A DNA stretch of 64,000 bases from Arthrobacter ipis (GCF_014694315.1 NZ_JAAOXD010000001.1:387663-451662); one strand, 5' to 3'; counted from the stretch's first letter, positions 40,409-51,773 are shown. The notes: generated by a model from the sequence alone, not told the origin. Numbers and translations: made by a program.

Positions 40409-42961
40409 CTAGGCATCCGCCGCGCGGGCCCGCAGAGCCCGGGCCACGCCATCGCGGTTTTCCAGCATCATCCGGCGCAGCGCGGCGCTTTCCTCCGGCA
40501 GCGACGCAAGGAACGCATCGGTCCGGTCCACGGTGGCCTGGCTGGTCAGCTGCGCCGGGTACAGCCCGACGACGATCTGCTGGGCCAGGGCACTGGTACG
40601 CTCGGCAACGATTCCCGGCACGGCCTCGAAGTATTTCTCCACGAACGGTTCCAGCAGCGCGGTGTCCAGCACCCGCGTGAAGCCGGCGACGGCCGAGGCC
40701 TGGATGGCGTTGGAGAGCTCGCCCTTGACCACGATTGACTCCCACGCCTCAGCCTTGGCCTCCGGGGTGGGGATGGCAGCCTTGGCCAGAGCGGCCGCGT
40801 TCTGGCCGCTGGAGGTGTTGTCCCGCTGCAGTTCCGCGTCGATGTCCGGCTGAGCCAGCCTGCCGCCCGCCACGAGGGAGGCCACGAGCTCCCAGCGGAG
40901 GTCCTGGTCCACGGTCAGCCCGGCCAGGGTGGCCGAACCGTCCAGCAGCCCGGCGATCCGGTCCAGCTGCTGCCCGCTGCGCGCCAGGAGCGCGAACGAC
41001 TTGATGAACTGCAGCTGTGCGTCGGACCCGCCCGGCACGTCCGTGGCGAGTTCCCAGAGCCGGTCGACGGCGGCAACGGTGATGGCTTCCCGGTGCTCCT
41101 CGGCCACGTAGAACGTGAGCGTGGTGGCAAGTTGCCGCAGCTGCACCAGGATCACCGACGAATCGGACTCGGAGGCGATGTTGGCCAGGATCAGGTCGAC
41201 GTATCCGCGGGCGGGGCTTTCCCCGTCCCGTGCAGCGTCCCAGGCCGAGCCCCACACCAGCGTCCGCGGCAGGCTCTCCCGGAAATCCTTCAGGTGCGCC
41301 TTGGCGGTGGCGAGGGAATGCTCATCAAGCCGCACCTTGGCATAGGCGAGGTCATCGTCGTTGAGCAGGATGAGGTCCGGCCGCTTGAGTCCGGCCAGTT
41401 CGGGGACCTCGGTGCGCTCGCCGTCGACGTCGAGCTCTTCACGGTGCACGCGCTCGAGGGTGCCCTCGCCCGTTAGGTCATAGAACCCCACTGCCAGGCG
41501 GTGGGGGCGGATGGTGGGCTGCTCCGCAACCGCCGACTGCAGGATGGCGAAGGATGTGATGGTGCCGTCGGCGTCCACCGCCAGCTCCGGCTTGAGCGAG
41601 TTCACGCCGGCCGTTTCCAACCACAGGCGGCCCCACTGGTCCAGGTCGCGTCCGCTGGCCTTCTCCAGCTCGACCATCAGGTCACCGAGCTCGGTGTTCC
41701 GCCATGAGTGCTTGGCAAAGTATTCGCGCACGCCGGCCATGAACTGGTCCGGCCCCACCCAGGCCACCAGCTGACGCAGCACGGAGGCGCCTTTGGCATA
41801 GGTGATGCCGTCGAAGTTCACCTCGACGTCCTGCAGGTCGTTGATTTCGGCGAAGATCGGGTGGGTCGTGGGGAGCTGGTCCTGGCGGTAAGCCCACGAC
41901 TTCTCCACCGAGGCGAACGTGGTCCACGCGCTCTGGAACTTGGTGTTCTCCACCGCGGCCAGGTGCGACATGTATTCGGCGAAGGATTCGTTCAGCCAGA
42001 GGTCGTTCCACCAGCGCATGGTCACGAGGTCGCCGAACCACATGTGGGCCAGTTCGTGCAGCACGGTGATGGCGCGGCGTTCCACCTGCGCCTCCGGGAC
42101 CTTGCCTCGGAAGACATAGCCTTCGAGGATGGTGACGGCGCCGGCGTTTTCCATGGCGCCGGCGTTGAACTCCGGCACAAACAGCTGGTCGTACTTCTCA
42201 AACGGGTAGGGACAGCCGAACTGAGCCTCGAAGAACTCGAAGCCCTGGCGCGTGAGCTCGAAGATGTTGTCCGCGTCCAGGTACTGCATGAGGGACTTGC
42301 GGGCGAAGACGCCCAGCGGCACGACGCGGCCATCCGAACTGGTGACGTCGCTGCGCACCGACTGGTACGGTCCGGCGATCAGCGCGGTGACATACGAGGA
42401 CAGGCGGGGCGTGGGCGTGAAGTTCCAGACCGAGCGGGCGTCGCCGTTGTTTCCCGGGGCAGCCGCCACCGGCTCCGGCGTCGGGGAATTGGAGATGACG
42501 TCCCAGTGCGAGGGGGCGGTGACGCGGAAGCGGAAGGTGGCCTTGAGGTCGGGCTGTTCAAAGACCGCGAACATGCGGCGCGAGTCCGGCACCTCGAACT
42601 GCGTGTACAGGTACACCTCGCCGTCCACCGGGTCCACGAAGCGGTGCAGGCCTTCGCCGGTGTTCATGTAGGGGGCGTCCGCCACTACAGTCAGTTCGTT
42701 GTCCGCAGCAAGGTCCGGCAGCTGGATCCGGACGCCGTCGGACACCTCGGCGGGGTCCAGTTCGCGGCCGTTCAGGGTCACGCTGTGGACGGCCTCAGTC
42801 ACCGCGTCAATGAACGTCGAGGACCCGGGCGCCGCCGTGAACCTGACGGTGGTGGTGGAACCGAAGACCGTCTCGCCCTTGGCCAGGTCCAGGCTGACAT
42901 CGTAGGAGTCGACGGCGATCAGGGCGGCGCGCTCGCGTGCTTCGGCGCGGGTCAGGTTCAT
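40409..42961 (-). CDS. pepN: Aminopeptidase N (M1 family)
   Basis: 850 residues from ATG 42961, where the conserved MNLTRAEARERAALIAVDSYDVSLDL begins; a longer in-frame start (43057) would add 32 residues with low similarity to coding sequence. GAMEN lies at about residues 268-272, and HELAH (302-306) with a Glu 18-20 residues later (NDLWLNESFAEY) binds zinc. It removes N-terminal residues from peptides in the cytosol. The C-terminal helical ERAP-like domain is complete. Confidence 0.95.
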   Translation of the reverse strand: MNLTRAEARERAALIAVDSYDVSLDLAKGETVFGSTTTVRFTAAPGSSTFIDAVTEAVHSVTLNGRELDPAEVSDGVRIQLPDLAADNELTVVADAPYMNTGEGLHRFVDPVDGEVYLYTQFEVPDSRRMFAVFEQPDLKATFRFRVTAPSHWDVISNSPTPEPVAAAPGNNGDARSVWNFTPTPRLSSYVTALIAGPYQSVRSDVTSSDGRVVPLGVFARKSLMQYLDADNIFELTRQGFEFFEAQFGCPYPFEKYDQLFVPEFNAGAMENAGAVTILEGYVFRGKVPEAQVERRAITVLHELAHMWFGDLVTMRWWNDLWLNESFAEYMSHLAAVENTKFQSAWTTFASVEKSWAYRQDQLPTTHPIFAEINDLQDVEVNFDGITYAKGASVLRQLVAWVGPDQFMAGVREYFAKHSWRNTELGDLMVELEKASGRDLDQWGRLWLETAGVNSLKPELAVDADGTITSFAILQSAVAEQPTIRPHRLAVGFYDLTGEGTLERVHREELDVDGERTEVPELAGLKRPDLILLNDDDLAYAKVRLDEHSLATAKAHLKDFRESLPRTLVWGSAWDAARDGESPARGYVDLILANIASESDSSVILVQLRQLATTLTFYVAEEHREAITVAAVDRLWELATDVPGGSDAQLQFIKSFALLARSGQQLDRIAGLLDGSATLAGLTVDQDLRWELVASLVAGGRLAQPDIDAELQRDNTSSGQNAAALAKAAIPTPEAKAEAWESIVVKGELSNAIQASAVAGFTRVLDTALLEPFVEKYFEAVPGIVAERTSALAQQIVVGLYPAQLTSQATVDRTDAFLASLPEESAALRRMMLENRDGVARALRARAADA

Positions 42962-43170
42962 GCCTGGCAAAGGTTGTGCCTCCAGAGGTTGTGGTGGCCG
43001 GACAGGCCCGGCCCGCCGGCTGCTGCGTACGGTGGTCACGCGCACGGTTTGCATCACTGTGAAGCCATTGTTTCATTTCGCCGCCGCTTGGCAAGTTACC
43101 TGGCTCACTTGGCTGGTTCATGCCGTAGGCAGTAATCACCATCGGCCAGTGCAGGGGTAGCGTTAAGGGC

Positions 43171-44187
43171 ATGGGAAAGATCCTCGATGCTGTGGACACT
43201 AAAGCGCTGCGGTTCGCGATCGGCTTCCCAGTGTTGCTTGCCGCCGGGTTCGCGGTCTGTGCCGTGCTGTTGCGGCCGGATCTGCCGGAACCGCTGGCGG
43301 TCATGTGGAATAACGACGGCGGCACCGCCTTCGCGCCGTTCCCCGCCTTCGTGGGCGGCGGTGCCGTCCTGATCGTCACCACCGGCTGGCTGGTGCTGCT
43401 GCAGGCCGCGCCGGTGTCGCGGCCCACTGTGATGCGCCGGATCATGATGGGCGCGGGGCTGACGGTGAGCCTTTTCGTCACCACCGTGCTGGCGGCCGCC
43501 CTCGTAGGCCAGGCCGGCGTGGCAGACGCGCGCGAGTCAAGCGTGGACATGATTGTCCTTGCCTCGGGCAGCGGTGCCGCCCTTTCCCTGGGGGTCATCA
43601 TCGGGTTCGTGTTCAAGGCGGACCAGCAGTGGACGCCGGAGGACGACCGTGCCCTGCAGCAGGCCCTGGAACTTGAGCTCGACCCTGAGCTCGTCCGCGA
43701 TTCCGTCCGGTTCTGGGTGCATGCGCGCAGCTCGGTCTTCGTCATGATCGCCATAGCCAGCCTGTTTCCCGCTTCACTGATCGCGATCGCCGTGCCGTGG
43801 CTCGGAGCGCTGCTCGTGGCGGCCGCACTGGTGGGTGCCGCGTTCCTGTTCGCCCGGGTTACCGCGGACCGCAGCGGTCTGCGGGTCTTCCTTGCAGGCA
43901 TCCTGCGTGTGATCGACGTTCCCGCCGCCGCCATCTCCGCCGCCCAACCGGCTGACGTCCGAGCCGCCGACTACGGCGGCTGGGGCTACCGCAATCACGA
44001 CGGGACCGCAGCGGTGCTCGTCAGCAGCGGCCCCGCCGTCGTCGTCCGCAAGACCGACGGCCATAAGCTTGCGGTAAGCGGCGGCAACCCCGACTCCGCC
44101 GCCCGTCTCGCAGAGGTCCTGACCCGCGTTGCGGCAAGGGCCCGCCGCGACGCCCGCCCGCCGGCGCAGGGTGATTCGGAGTCGTAA
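43171..44187 (+). CDS. DUF1648 membrane protein
   Basis: 338 residues. Hydrophobic segments at about 16-35, 55-80, 90-112, 120-148 and 187-230. The first soluble part (LPEPLAVMWNNDGGTAFAPFP, about residues 39-60) is the DUF1648 signature in which a PxxWxxxG... motif is set between membrane helices. The C-terminal part is a soluble beta-rich domain (GGWGYRNHDGTAAVLVSSGPAVVVRKTDGHKLAVSGGNP). Function unknown; in Bacillus a related protein regulates sporulation timing. Divergent from pepN across a gap of about 200 bases in which I saw no further gene. Confidence 0.82.
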   Translation: MGKILDAVDTKALRFAIGFPVLLAAGFAVCAVLLRPDLPEPLAVMWNNDGGTAFAPFPAFVGGGAVLIVTTGWLVLLQAAPVSRPTVMRRIMMGAGLTVSLFVTTVLAAALVGQAGVADARESSVDMIVLASGSGAALSLGVIIGFVFKADQQWTPEDDRALQQALELELDPELVRDSVRFWVHARSSVFVMIAIASLFPASLIAIAVPWLGALLVAAALVGAAFLFARVTADRSGLRVFLAGILRVIDVPAAAISAAQPADVRAADYGGWGYRNHDGTAAVLVSSGPAVVVRKTDGHKLAVSGGNPDSAARLAEVLTRVAARARRDARPPAQGDSES

Positions 44188-44310
44188 CTGCCGCGTCACC
44201 GCCCAGGCGGCTCCCCGCTGCGGGAAGCGCACCGAGTACTCTTGGATCTGTTGATTTGACCTGTACCAGCCCGGCCGCGCCCCGGTGCTCATGACTGAAC
44301 GGAAGCTACC

Positions 44311-44805
44311 GTGACAACAAACCCTGCATTTCCGCGGGTCCACATCGCCACCGACCACGCCGGCATGGAGCTGAGCGCCCATCTGGTCAAGCACCTGACG
44401 GCGAGCGGCTACGACGTGGTGGATCACGGACCCAAGGAATACGACGCCCTGGACGACTACCCGTCGTTCTGCATCAATGCGGCGCTCGCAGTGGTGGCTG
44501 ACCAGGCAGCAGGAGTCCACGCGCTGGGCATCGTGCTGGGCGGATCCGGAAACGGCGAGCAGATCGCGGCCAACAAGGTCAAGGGTGTCCGCGCCGCGCT
44601 GGCCTGGAACCAGTCCACCGCCACGCTGGCCCGCGAGCACAACGATGCCAACGTCGTGGCCGTCGGCGGGCGCCAGCACAGCGTCGAGGAGGCCACCTCC
44701 CTGATCGAGGCCTTCCTCCAGGAGCCCTTCAGCAATGACGAGCGGCATGTCCGCCGCATCGGCAAGATTGCCACCTACGAAACCACCGGCGAGATCGTCG
44801 AATAG
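44311..44805 (+). CDS. rpiB: Ribose-5-phosphate isomerase B
   Basis: 164 residues from GTG 44311. HIATDHAGMELSAHLVKHL, VVDHGPKEYDALDDYPSFC and GIVLGGSGNGEQIAANKVKGVRAALAWN are RpiB landmarks; the catalytic Cys of many enzymes (CGTG) is replaced here by a SGNG motif, as in actinobacterial enzymes that use a Glu. It interconverts ribose- and ribulose-5-phosphate in the pentose phosphate pathway. Its last base is shared with the next start. Confidence 0.93.
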   Translation: MTTNPAFPRVHIATDHAGMELSAHLVKHLTASGYDVVDHGPKEYDALDDYPSFCINAALAVVADQAAGVHALGIVLGGSGNGEQIAANKVKGVRAALAWNQSTATLAREHNDANVVAVGGRQHSVEEATSLIEAFLQEPFSNDERHVRRIGKIATYETTGEIVE

Positions 44806-45743
44806 TGCCGGAAGGCCACTCCATCCACCGGCTGGCCCGCCAGTTCGGTGACGTGTTCGCCGGCGAGCGGCTGGCTGTCAGCAGCCCCCAGGGCCGGTTT
44901 GCCGCCGGCGCCGCACTGCTGGACGGGCACACCATGGTGCATGCGTCCGCGCATGGAAAGCACCTGTTCCTGCACTTCGAGCACGCACTGGTGCTGCACG
45001 TCCATCTTGGCCTGTACGGGGCCTGGGACTTCGGCGGGGACAGCCAGTTCCGCGGGGCCTCCAGCATCGGCGCGCCCCGCCGGGTGGGGGAGCGGGAAGT
45101 GGCTGATGGCACCGGGCCAACCGAAGGCACTGGGTCAACCGAAGGCACTGGCGATCCTTCTCCCGCCGAGTACGCCGGGCCGCCGGCGCCGGTGGGAGCG
45201 GTGCGGGTCCGGCTGGTGAGTGACCACGGCTGGGCCGACCTGCGCGGCGCCACCACGTGCGCGGCCATCACCGACGCCGAGGCGGCAGCCGTGCTGGACA
45301 GGCTGGGCCCCGATCCGCTCCACAACACCGGCGGCAGCCGGGACGACTTCGTCCGGCGCATCCTGGCCAAGCGGACGCCGCTCGCCACGCTGCTGATGGA
45401 CCAGAAGGTGATTGCCGGCGTCGGCAATGTCTACCGGGCCGAAGTGCTGTTCCGCGGCAGGATCGACCCCCTGATTCCCGGCCGCGCGCTTACCGCGGAC
45501 GCCGCCGGTCTCCTCTGGGATGACACCGCCGCGGTGATGGCCGACGGCGTCCGCGACGGGCGGATCATCACCACCACCGCCGGCTTCTGGACCCGGAGCG
45601 GCCAGCTTCCGCCGGCGGAGGAAGCGCACTTTGTCTACCGCCGGCACGGCCAGCCGTGCCGGGTCTGCGGCACCCCCGTTGCCCTGGCCGAACACGCCGC
45701 CCGCAAACTGTACTGGTGCCCGGACTGCCAGCAGCCCGTATGA
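44805..45743 (+). CDS. DNA glycosylase/AP lyase of the Fpg/Nei family (Nei2-like)
   Basis: 312 residues. The start PEGHSIHRLARQ puts Pro at the catalytic N-terminus and Glu next to it. The helix-two-turn-helix is in LATLLMDQKVIAGVGNVYRAEVLFRGRI, and the C-terminal zinc finger is CRVCGTPVA...YWCPDCQ. PEGHS rather than PELPE suggests the Nei2 branch, which removes oxidised pyrimidines. Residues about 100-130 contain an insert of two 18-base units (bases 45112-45147) coding TGPTEG/TGSTEG. Directly follows rpiB with a one-base overlap. Confidence 0.93.
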   Translation: MPEGHSIHRLARQFGDVFAGERLAVSSPQGRFAAGAALLDGHTMVHASAHGKHLFLHFEHALVLHVHLGLYGAWDFGGDSQFRGASSIGAPRRVGEREVADGTGPTEGTGSTEGTGDPSPAEYAGPPAPVGAVRVRLVSDHGWADLRGATTCAAITDAEAAAVLDRLGPDPLHNTGGSRDDFVRRILAKRTPLATLLMDQKVIAGVGNVYRAEVLFRGRIDPLIPGRALTADAAGLLWDDTAAVMADGVRDGRIITTTAGFWTRSGQLPPAEEAHFVYRRHGQPCRVCGTPVALAEHAARKLYWCPDCQQPV

Positions 45744-45768
45744 GCTGACCGGAGACGGCTGGCGGGCG

Positions 45769-46926
45769 ATGACTCATAGACCGGAACGCGAGTATTCGTG
45801 GGCGCAGGTCTGTGCCCGGCGCCTGGAGCGCCAGTGGCTTGCTGCCCCTTCTCATGGCGCCTCCCCGGCGGAAATCGTGCGGGCCATGTGCGGTGCGCAC
45901 GCCCAGGTGATGCCCGCCGCCGAGTTGTCTGTGGGCATACGCGGCGCCGGCACTTCCCGGGCCGAGGTGCGCAAAGCGCTCTGGGAAGACGGAACCCTGG
46001 TCAGGACCTTCGGGCCACGGGGCACTGTGCACCTGCTCCCGGCCGCCGACCTGTCCCAGTGGACCGGGGCGCTGGGTGACCTTCCGTCCAACCCGGCGCT
46101 CGGACAGTTCCTGACACCCGGCCAGACGGACGAGATCGTGGCTGCCATTGCGGATGCGCTGCGGGATGCCGAGCTGACCGTCGACGAACTCACTGACGCC
46201 ATTGTCGCCAGAACCGGTGCCTGGGCGGCTGACCCCGTGATGCCCGCATTCCAGGCCATGTGGCCCCGCTGGCGCGCGGCGCTGGGGGCCGCGGGCTTCC
46301 GGGGAGCGCTGTGCTTTGGCGCCGGCAGGGGCCGCGCAGCGACATACCGCAGCCCCGGGCAGTCACTTCAAGGCTTCCAGCCCGCCGATGCCGGTCCGGC
46401 GCTCGGCTGGCTGCTCCGGGCGTACCTGCAGGCGTACGGGCCCGCTACGCCGGCCCACTTGGCCCGGTGGCTGGGAGCTCCGCACGGGTGGACGGCCGGC
46501 CTGTTTGATCACCACCGCGGAGAGCTTGCCCAGGTCACCGTGGAGGGGTCGCCGGCCTGGGTGCTGCGGAGCGACGCCGGGCCCATCACCACGGAACCTT
46601 CGGGCGTCAGGCTGCTTCCCTACTTCGATTCCTATGTGGTGGCGGGCCAGCCCCGGGAGTTGCTGTTCCCCGGCGCGGCAAGTACCCGTGCCCTGGCCAG
46701 GGGACAGGCAGGTAACTATCCCGTCATACTCATCGACGGCGTCGTCCGCGGACTCTGGCACCACCGCCGTTCCGGAAAGACAGTGGAGATCACCGCCGAG
46801 CTGTTTGATCCGGCAGGGCCATCACGGCTGGAGGAGCTGGCGCAGGAGGCGGAGCGGATCGGGAACTTCCTGCAGGCAGAAGCACGTCTCACCCTCGGCG
46901 CGGTGAATGTCGGGGGCCACGCCTAG
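45769..46926 (+). CDS. Winged-helix DNA-binding domain protein (HTH_42 / AlkX-type)
   Basis: 385 residues from ATG 45769; earlier in-frame starts lie inside the Nei gene. The N-terminal SWAQVCARRLERQWLAAPS and the sequence RAEVRKALWEDGTLVRTFGPRGTVHLLPAADL are typical of the winged-helix family that includes E. coli YcaQ (interstrand cross-link glycosylase) and Streptomyces AlkX/AlkZ-like proteins. The QxR-type catalytic motif of AlkZ is not evident, so enzymatic activity is uncertain. Its place behind a DNA glycosylase gene supports a DNA repair role. Confidence 0.85.
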   Translation: MTHRPEREYSWAQVCARRLERQWLAAPSHGASPAEIVRAMCGAHAQVMPAAELSVGIRGAGTSRAEVRKALWEDGTLVRTFGPRGTVHLLPAADLSQWTGALGDLPSNPALGQFLTPGQTDEIVAAIADALRDAELTVDELTDAIVARTGAWAADPVMPAFQAMWPRWRAALGAAGFRGALCFGAGRGRAATYRSPGQSLQGFQPADAGPALGWLLRAYLQAYGPATPAHLARWLGAPHGWTAGLFDHHRGELAQVTVEGSPAWVLRSDAGPITTEPSGVRLLPYFDSYVVAGQPRELLFPGAASTRALARGQAGNYPVILIDGVVRGLWHHRRSGKTVEITAELFDPAGPSRLEELAQEAERIGNFLQAEARLTLGAVNVGGHA

Positions 46927-46939
46927 GCCAGGGCTTAAC

Positions 46940-46974
46940 CCAAAAGAGGCCCCCGCATCAGGGGCCTCTTTTGG
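46940..46974 (+). terminator. Terminator after the winged-helix gene
   Basis: 14-bp stem CCAAAAGAGGCCCC / GGGGCCTCTTTTGG with a 7-base loop; the arms themselves contain the A and T tracts, so it works in both directions and can also terminate tRNA-Gly (minus). Confidence 0.88.
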
Positions 46975-46979
46975 TGTGG

Positions 46980-47050
46980 AGGGGACGACGGGAATCGAAC
47001 CCGCGTAATCAGTTTGGAAGACTGAGGCTTTACCATTAAGCTACGTCCCC
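46980..47050 (-). tRNA. tRNA-Gly (anticodon TCC)
   Basis: 71-base cloverleaf on the minus strand: acceptor GGGGACG/CGTCCCC, anticodon loop CTTCCAA with anticodon TCC, T-arm CGGGTTCGATTCCCG. No encoded CCA. A TTGACA hexamer at 47143-47138 (minus) upstream could be part of its promoter, but no good -10 follows. Confidence 0.96.
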
Positions 47051-47188
47051 GAGGAAAGCGTTCCGGCGCACTGGCCTTGGGCTTTTCTTCGGCGGCTGTT
47101 CAAGCCGGATATAACTAAACCTAATTCATGTCCCAACTGTCAAATGTGCAATCGCGGCGGGGATGAACGTAGACTGTCCTGTGCATTA

Positions 47189-47263
47189 CGGGGTGTAGCT
47201 CAGCTTGGCTAGAGCACCTGCTTTGGGAGCAGGAAGTCGCAGGTTCAAATCCTGTCACCCCGA
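47189..47263 (+). tRNA. tRNA-Pro (anticodon TGG)
   Basis: Cloverleaf with acceptor CGGGGTG/CACCCCG, anticodon loop TTTGGGA with anticodon TGG, T-arm GCAGGTTCAAATCCTGT. Discriminator A at 47263, no encoded CCA. TAGACT at 47171-47176 is a possible -10 box. Lies just before tig. Confidence 0.96.
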
Positions 47264-47342
47264 CTCTGCGGCCCGGGCCCCAGGCCTGGTCACAACAACG
47301 CGTTTGCAGAACCCATCCAACAAAACCAGGAGTACTTAGACC

Positions 47343-48734
47343 GTGAAGAGCGCTGTCGAGAACCTCACCCCCACGCGGGTCAAGCTCAATGTTGAGGTCC
47401 CCTTTGAGGAATTGAAGCCCAGCATCGACGAGGCATACAAGACTGTTGCTTCGCAGATCCAGGTCCCTGGCTTCCGTAAGGGCAAGGTTCCCGCCAAGCT
47501 GATCGACCAGCGTGTCGGCCGCGGCTACGTGCTGGAGACCGCCATCAACGAGGGCCTTAACGGCTGGTACCAGGCTGCAGTCCAGGAGTCCGGGATCCAC
47601 CCCCTGAGCCGTCCCGAGGTTGAGATCACCGAGGTTCCGGATCCTTCCGCCACCGATGGTGAGCTGAAGTTCCAGGCCGAGGTTGACGTCCGCCCGGAGA
47701 TCGAACTGCCCGACTACGCCGGCATAAAGGTTGAGGTTGCCGCGGCAGAGTCCTCTGACGCCGACGTCGACAAGGCCCTGGACGAACTGCGCGGCCGCTT
47801 CGGCACGCTCAAGTCCGTGGAGCGCCCGGCAGCTGACGGCGACTTCCTGAGCATCGACATCACGGCGAGCATCGACGGCGCCGAGGTGGACTCCGCTTCC
47901 GGGCTGTCCTACCAGGTTGGCGCCGGCACCATGCTCGAGGGCATGGACGAGGCCGTGACCGGCCTGAGCGCTGACGAGGACGCCATCTTCGACACCACCC
48001 TGGTGGGCGGCGACCACGCCGGCGAAGCCGCGCAGGTCAAGGTTGTGGTCAAGTCCGTCAAGGAGCGCGAACTGCCCGAGGCGAACGACGACTTCGCCCA
48101 GCTTGCCTCCGAGTTCGACACGCTGGCCGAACTGCGCGAGGACCTCGCCAAGCAGGCTGCCGACTCCAAGGTCGTGGAGCAGGGCGTCGAGGCCCGCGAC
48201 AAGGTCCTGGACAAGCTCGTTGAGCTGGTTGAGGTTCCCGTTCCGGAGTCCGTCGTCGAAGAGCAGCTCGACCAGCACTTCAAGGCCGAGAACTCCCACG
48301 GTGAAGGCGAGCACGACACTGAAGAGCACCGCGCCGAGGTCAAGGCCAACACCGAGCGCGCCTTCCAGAACGAGATCATCCTCGACGCTATCGCCGAGAA
48401 GGAAGAAGTGGGCGTCAGCCAGAACGAGCTGATCGACTACATCGTCACCACCGCCAGCCAGTACGGCATGGACCCGAACCAGTTCGCCCAGATCATCGAC
48501 CAGAGCGGGCAGGTTCCCATGATGGTCTCCGAGGTCCGCCGCCGCAAGGCACTGGCCGTCGTCCTGGGCCAGGCCGAGGTCACCGACTCCGAGGGCAACA
48601 AGGTTGACCTGAGCGACTTCGTCCGCCCCGGCGGCGAAGAGGCTCCGGCCGTCGAAGCCGAAGCAGAAACCGAAGCTGAAGAGGCAGCCGGCGAGACCGT
48701 CGCGAACGACGATCCCGCGGCCGTGAAGTTCTAG
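47343..48734 (+). CDS. tig: Trigger factor
   Basis: 463 residues from GTG 47343. Ribosome-binding domain with [17 protein letters not shown] (residues 40-57, the G-F-R-x-G-x-x-P signature), a central FKBP-type PPIase domain (about 150-245), and a helical C-terminal domain with an acidic tail ([20 protein letters not shown]). It binds nascent chains at the exit tunnel. Followed by a terminator and then clpP1, the usual actinobacterial order. Confidence 0.97.
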   Translation: MKSAVENLTPTRVKLNVEVPFEELKPSIDEAYKTVASQIQVPGFRKGKVPAKLIDQRVGRGYVLETAINEGLNGWYQAAVQESGIHPLSRPEVEITEVPDPSATDGELKFQAEVDVRPEIELPDYAGIKVEVAAAESSDADVDKALDELRGRFGTLKSVERPAADGDFLSIDITASIDGAEVDSASGLSYQVGAGTMLEGMDEAVTGLSADEDAIFDTTLVGGDHAGEAAQVKVVVKSVKERELPEANDDFAQLASEFDTLAELREDLAKQAADSKVVEQGVEARDKVLDKLVELVEVPVPESVVEEQLDQHFKAENSHGEGEHDTEEHRAEVKANTERAFQNEIILDAIAEKEEVGVSQNELIDYIVTTASQYGMDPNQFAQIIDQSGQVPMMVSEVRRRKALAVVLGQAEVTDSEGNKVDLSDFVRPGGEEAPAVEAEAETEAEEAAGETVANDDPAAVKF

Positions 48735-48752
48735 CAGCAGCACGCATCAGCG

Positions 48753-48790
48753 GCGCCAGCCCCCGGGTCCTCGGATCCGGGGGCTGGCGC
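48753..48790 (+). terminator. Terminator after tig
   Basis: 14-bp stem (48753-48766 with 48777-48790; GCGCCAGCCCCCGG / CCGGGGGCTGGCGC), 10-base loop, no T tract beyond GTTAACG. Confidence 0.75.
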
Positions 48791-48825
48791 GTTAACGGCC
48801 GGTGTGCAGCTCCCGCCGGCAATCG

Positions 48826-48840
48826 TGCGCCGTCAGCGAA
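48826..48840 (-). promoter_or_regulatory. Candidate ClgR operator upstream of clpP1
   Basis: Minus strand TTCGCTGACGGCGCA contains TCGCTGACGGCG, which fits the WCGCYNANRGCG core described for ClgR, the activator of clp genes in actinobacteria. It lies about 110 bases before the clpP1 start. No clgR gene is in the window. Confidence 0.45.
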
Positions 48841-48950
48841 CAGCGCGATTCCGACGAACAAATCCGTTCCGAAAGCAGTTAGTGTCCAAGTAGTGAAGTT
48901 CAGTGATGTCGTTCAGTGATGTCACCGTCACCAGCGAGAGGTAAGTACAA

Positions 48951-49592
48951 ATGTCACAGCAAGCAGCGGCCCCCCGCATGGCAACCGTCGATCCTGCAGC
49001 CCAGGACAACTACATCTACAACCGCCTGCTGAAAGAGCGCATCATCTGGCTTGGCTCCGAGGTCCGCGACGAGAACGCGAACGCCATCTGCTCACAGCTG
49101 CTGCTGCTTTCCGCCGAGGATCCCAACAAGGACATCTACCTTTACATCAACTCGCCCGGCGGCTCCGTGACGGCCGGCATGGCCATCTACGACACCATGC
49201 AGTTCATCCCCAATGACGTCGTTACCGTCGCCACCGGCCTGGCGGCATCCATGGGACAGTTCCTGCTGTCCTCCGGCACCAAGGGCAAGCGCTACGCCAC
49301 CCCGAACGCCCGCATCCTGATGCACCAGCCCTCCGGGGGCATCGGCGGCACGGCTTCGGACATCAAGATCCAGGCCGAGCTGATCCTCCACATGAAGAAG
49401 GTCATGGCTGAGCTCACGGCGGACCAGACCGGCCAGACCGTGGAAACCATCCTCAAGGACAACGACCGCGACAAGTGGTTCACCGCCAGCGAGGCACTCG
49501 AGTATGGCTTCTTCGACAAGATCTCGGCACACGCAGGATCTGTCGCAGGCGGCGGCGGAACCCAGAACGCGTCATCAAACGGCCAGAGCTAA
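48951..49592 (+). CDS. clpP1: ATP-dependent Clp protease proteolytic subunit 1
   Basis: 213 residues. Catalytic triad: S100 (GLAASMGQ), H125 (MHQPSGG) and D174 (DRDKW). The [12 protein letters not shown] oxyanion loop is at about residues 64-71. ClpP1 and ClpP2 in actinobacteria form a mixed tetradecamer that ClpX or ClpC1 feeds with unfolded protein. The N-terminus (about 12 residues) is probably removed. 32 bases separate it from clpP2. Confidence 0.96.
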   Translation: MSQQAAAPRMATVDPAAQDNYIYNRLLKERIIWLGSEVRDENANAICSQLLLLSAEDPNKDIYLYINSPGGSVTAGMAIYDTMQFIPNDVVTVATGLAASMGQFLLSSGTKGKRYATPNARILMHQPSGGIGGTASDIKIQAELILHMKKVMAELTADQTGQTVETILKDNDRDKWFTASEALEYGFFDKISAHAGSVAGGGGTQNASSNGQS

Positions 49593-49624
49593 CCGGCAAC
49601 AAGACAGAACTGAATCCAGGAGCA

Positions 49625-50290
49625 ATGAACATGAACTACAATTTCGGATCGTCTGCCGGTAACCTGCCGACAAGCCGCTACGTCCTGCCGCAGTTCGAGG
49701 AGCGCACGCCGTACGGCTTCAAGCGCCAGGATCCCTACACCAAGCTCTTCGAGGACCGCATCATCTTCCTCGGTGTCCAGGTGGACGACGCCTCTGCCGA
49801 TGACGTCATGGCGCAGCTGCTGGTGCTGGAGTCCACGGACCCGGACCGCGACATCACCATCTACATCAACTCGCCAGGCGGCTCCTTCACCGCCATGACG
49901 GCCATTTACGACACCATGCAGTACATCCGCCCTGAGATCCAGACCGTGTGCCTGGGCCAGGCCGCAAGTGCTGCGGCTGTGCTGCTGGCCGCCGGAACGC
50001 CCGGCAAGCGGCTCGCCCTGCCCAACGCCCGCGTCCTGATCCACCAGCCGGCACTGTCCGGCGGCCAGGGCGGACAGGCATCCGACCTGGAGATCCAGGC
50101 GGCCGAAGTCATGCGCATGCGGACCTGGCTGGAAGACACCCTGGCCAAGCACTCCGGCCGGACGCCGGAACAGGTCAACAACGACATCGAGCGGGACAAG
50201 ATCCTCACCGCCGCCGAGGCGCAGAATTACGGCCTGATTGACCAGGTCCTCGATTCCCGCAAGATCAAGCCGCAGGCACTTGCCCGCTAA
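49625..50290 (+). CDS. clpP2: ATP-dependent Clp protease proteolytic subunit 2
   Basis: 221 residues from ATG 49625, with CCAGGAG six bases upstream; a longer open frame upstream overlaps clpP1. Triad: S115 (GQAASAA), H140 (IHQP), D191 (ERDKI). The residue after the catalytic Ser is Ala, where most ClpP have Met, a difference usual for one of the two actinobacterial paralogues. Partner of ClpP1. Confidence 0.96.
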   Translation: MNMNYNFGSSAGNLPTSRYVLPQFEERTPYGFKRQDPYTKLFEDRIIFLGVQVDDASADDVMAQLLVLESTDPDRDITIYINSPGGSFTAMTAIYDTMQYIRPEIQTVCLGQAASAAAVLLAAGTPGKRLALPNARVLIHQPALSGGQGGQASDLEIQAAEVMRMRTWLEDTLAKHSGRTPEQVNNDIERDKILTAAEAQNYGLIDQVLDSRKIKPQALAR

Positions 50291-50321
50291 ATGCAGGCAC
50301 ATGCCAGGTAAACAGCAGTAA

Positions 50322-50365
50322 CGGGCGCCGGTGCGGTTTAGATTTTTGAACCGCACCGGCGCCCG
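50322..50365 (+). terminator. Terminator between clpP2 and clpX
   Basis: 17-bp perfect stem (50322-50338 with 50349-50365, arms CGGGCGCC... / ...GGCGCCCG) around a 10-base T-rich loop; GTTTCC follows. It should reduce readthrough so that clpX needs its own promoter. Confidence 0.8.
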
Positions 50366-50486
50366 GTTTCCACCCCTTGGGCCGAATGTGACCTAGAGTG
50401 GATGTAAATCATTGCCGGATCCCGGCCGTGGTTAGATGCAACCGGTGCAAAGCTGCCCTTGCGGCAAGATACTAAGGGGTTCACAT

Positions 50487-51773
<1,287 letters not shown>

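Noticed and set aside
47121..48743. 540-codon minus-strand frame opposite tig
   Set aside because: Antisense of trigger factor and of the tRNA-Pro gene; no start context and no recognisable domain.
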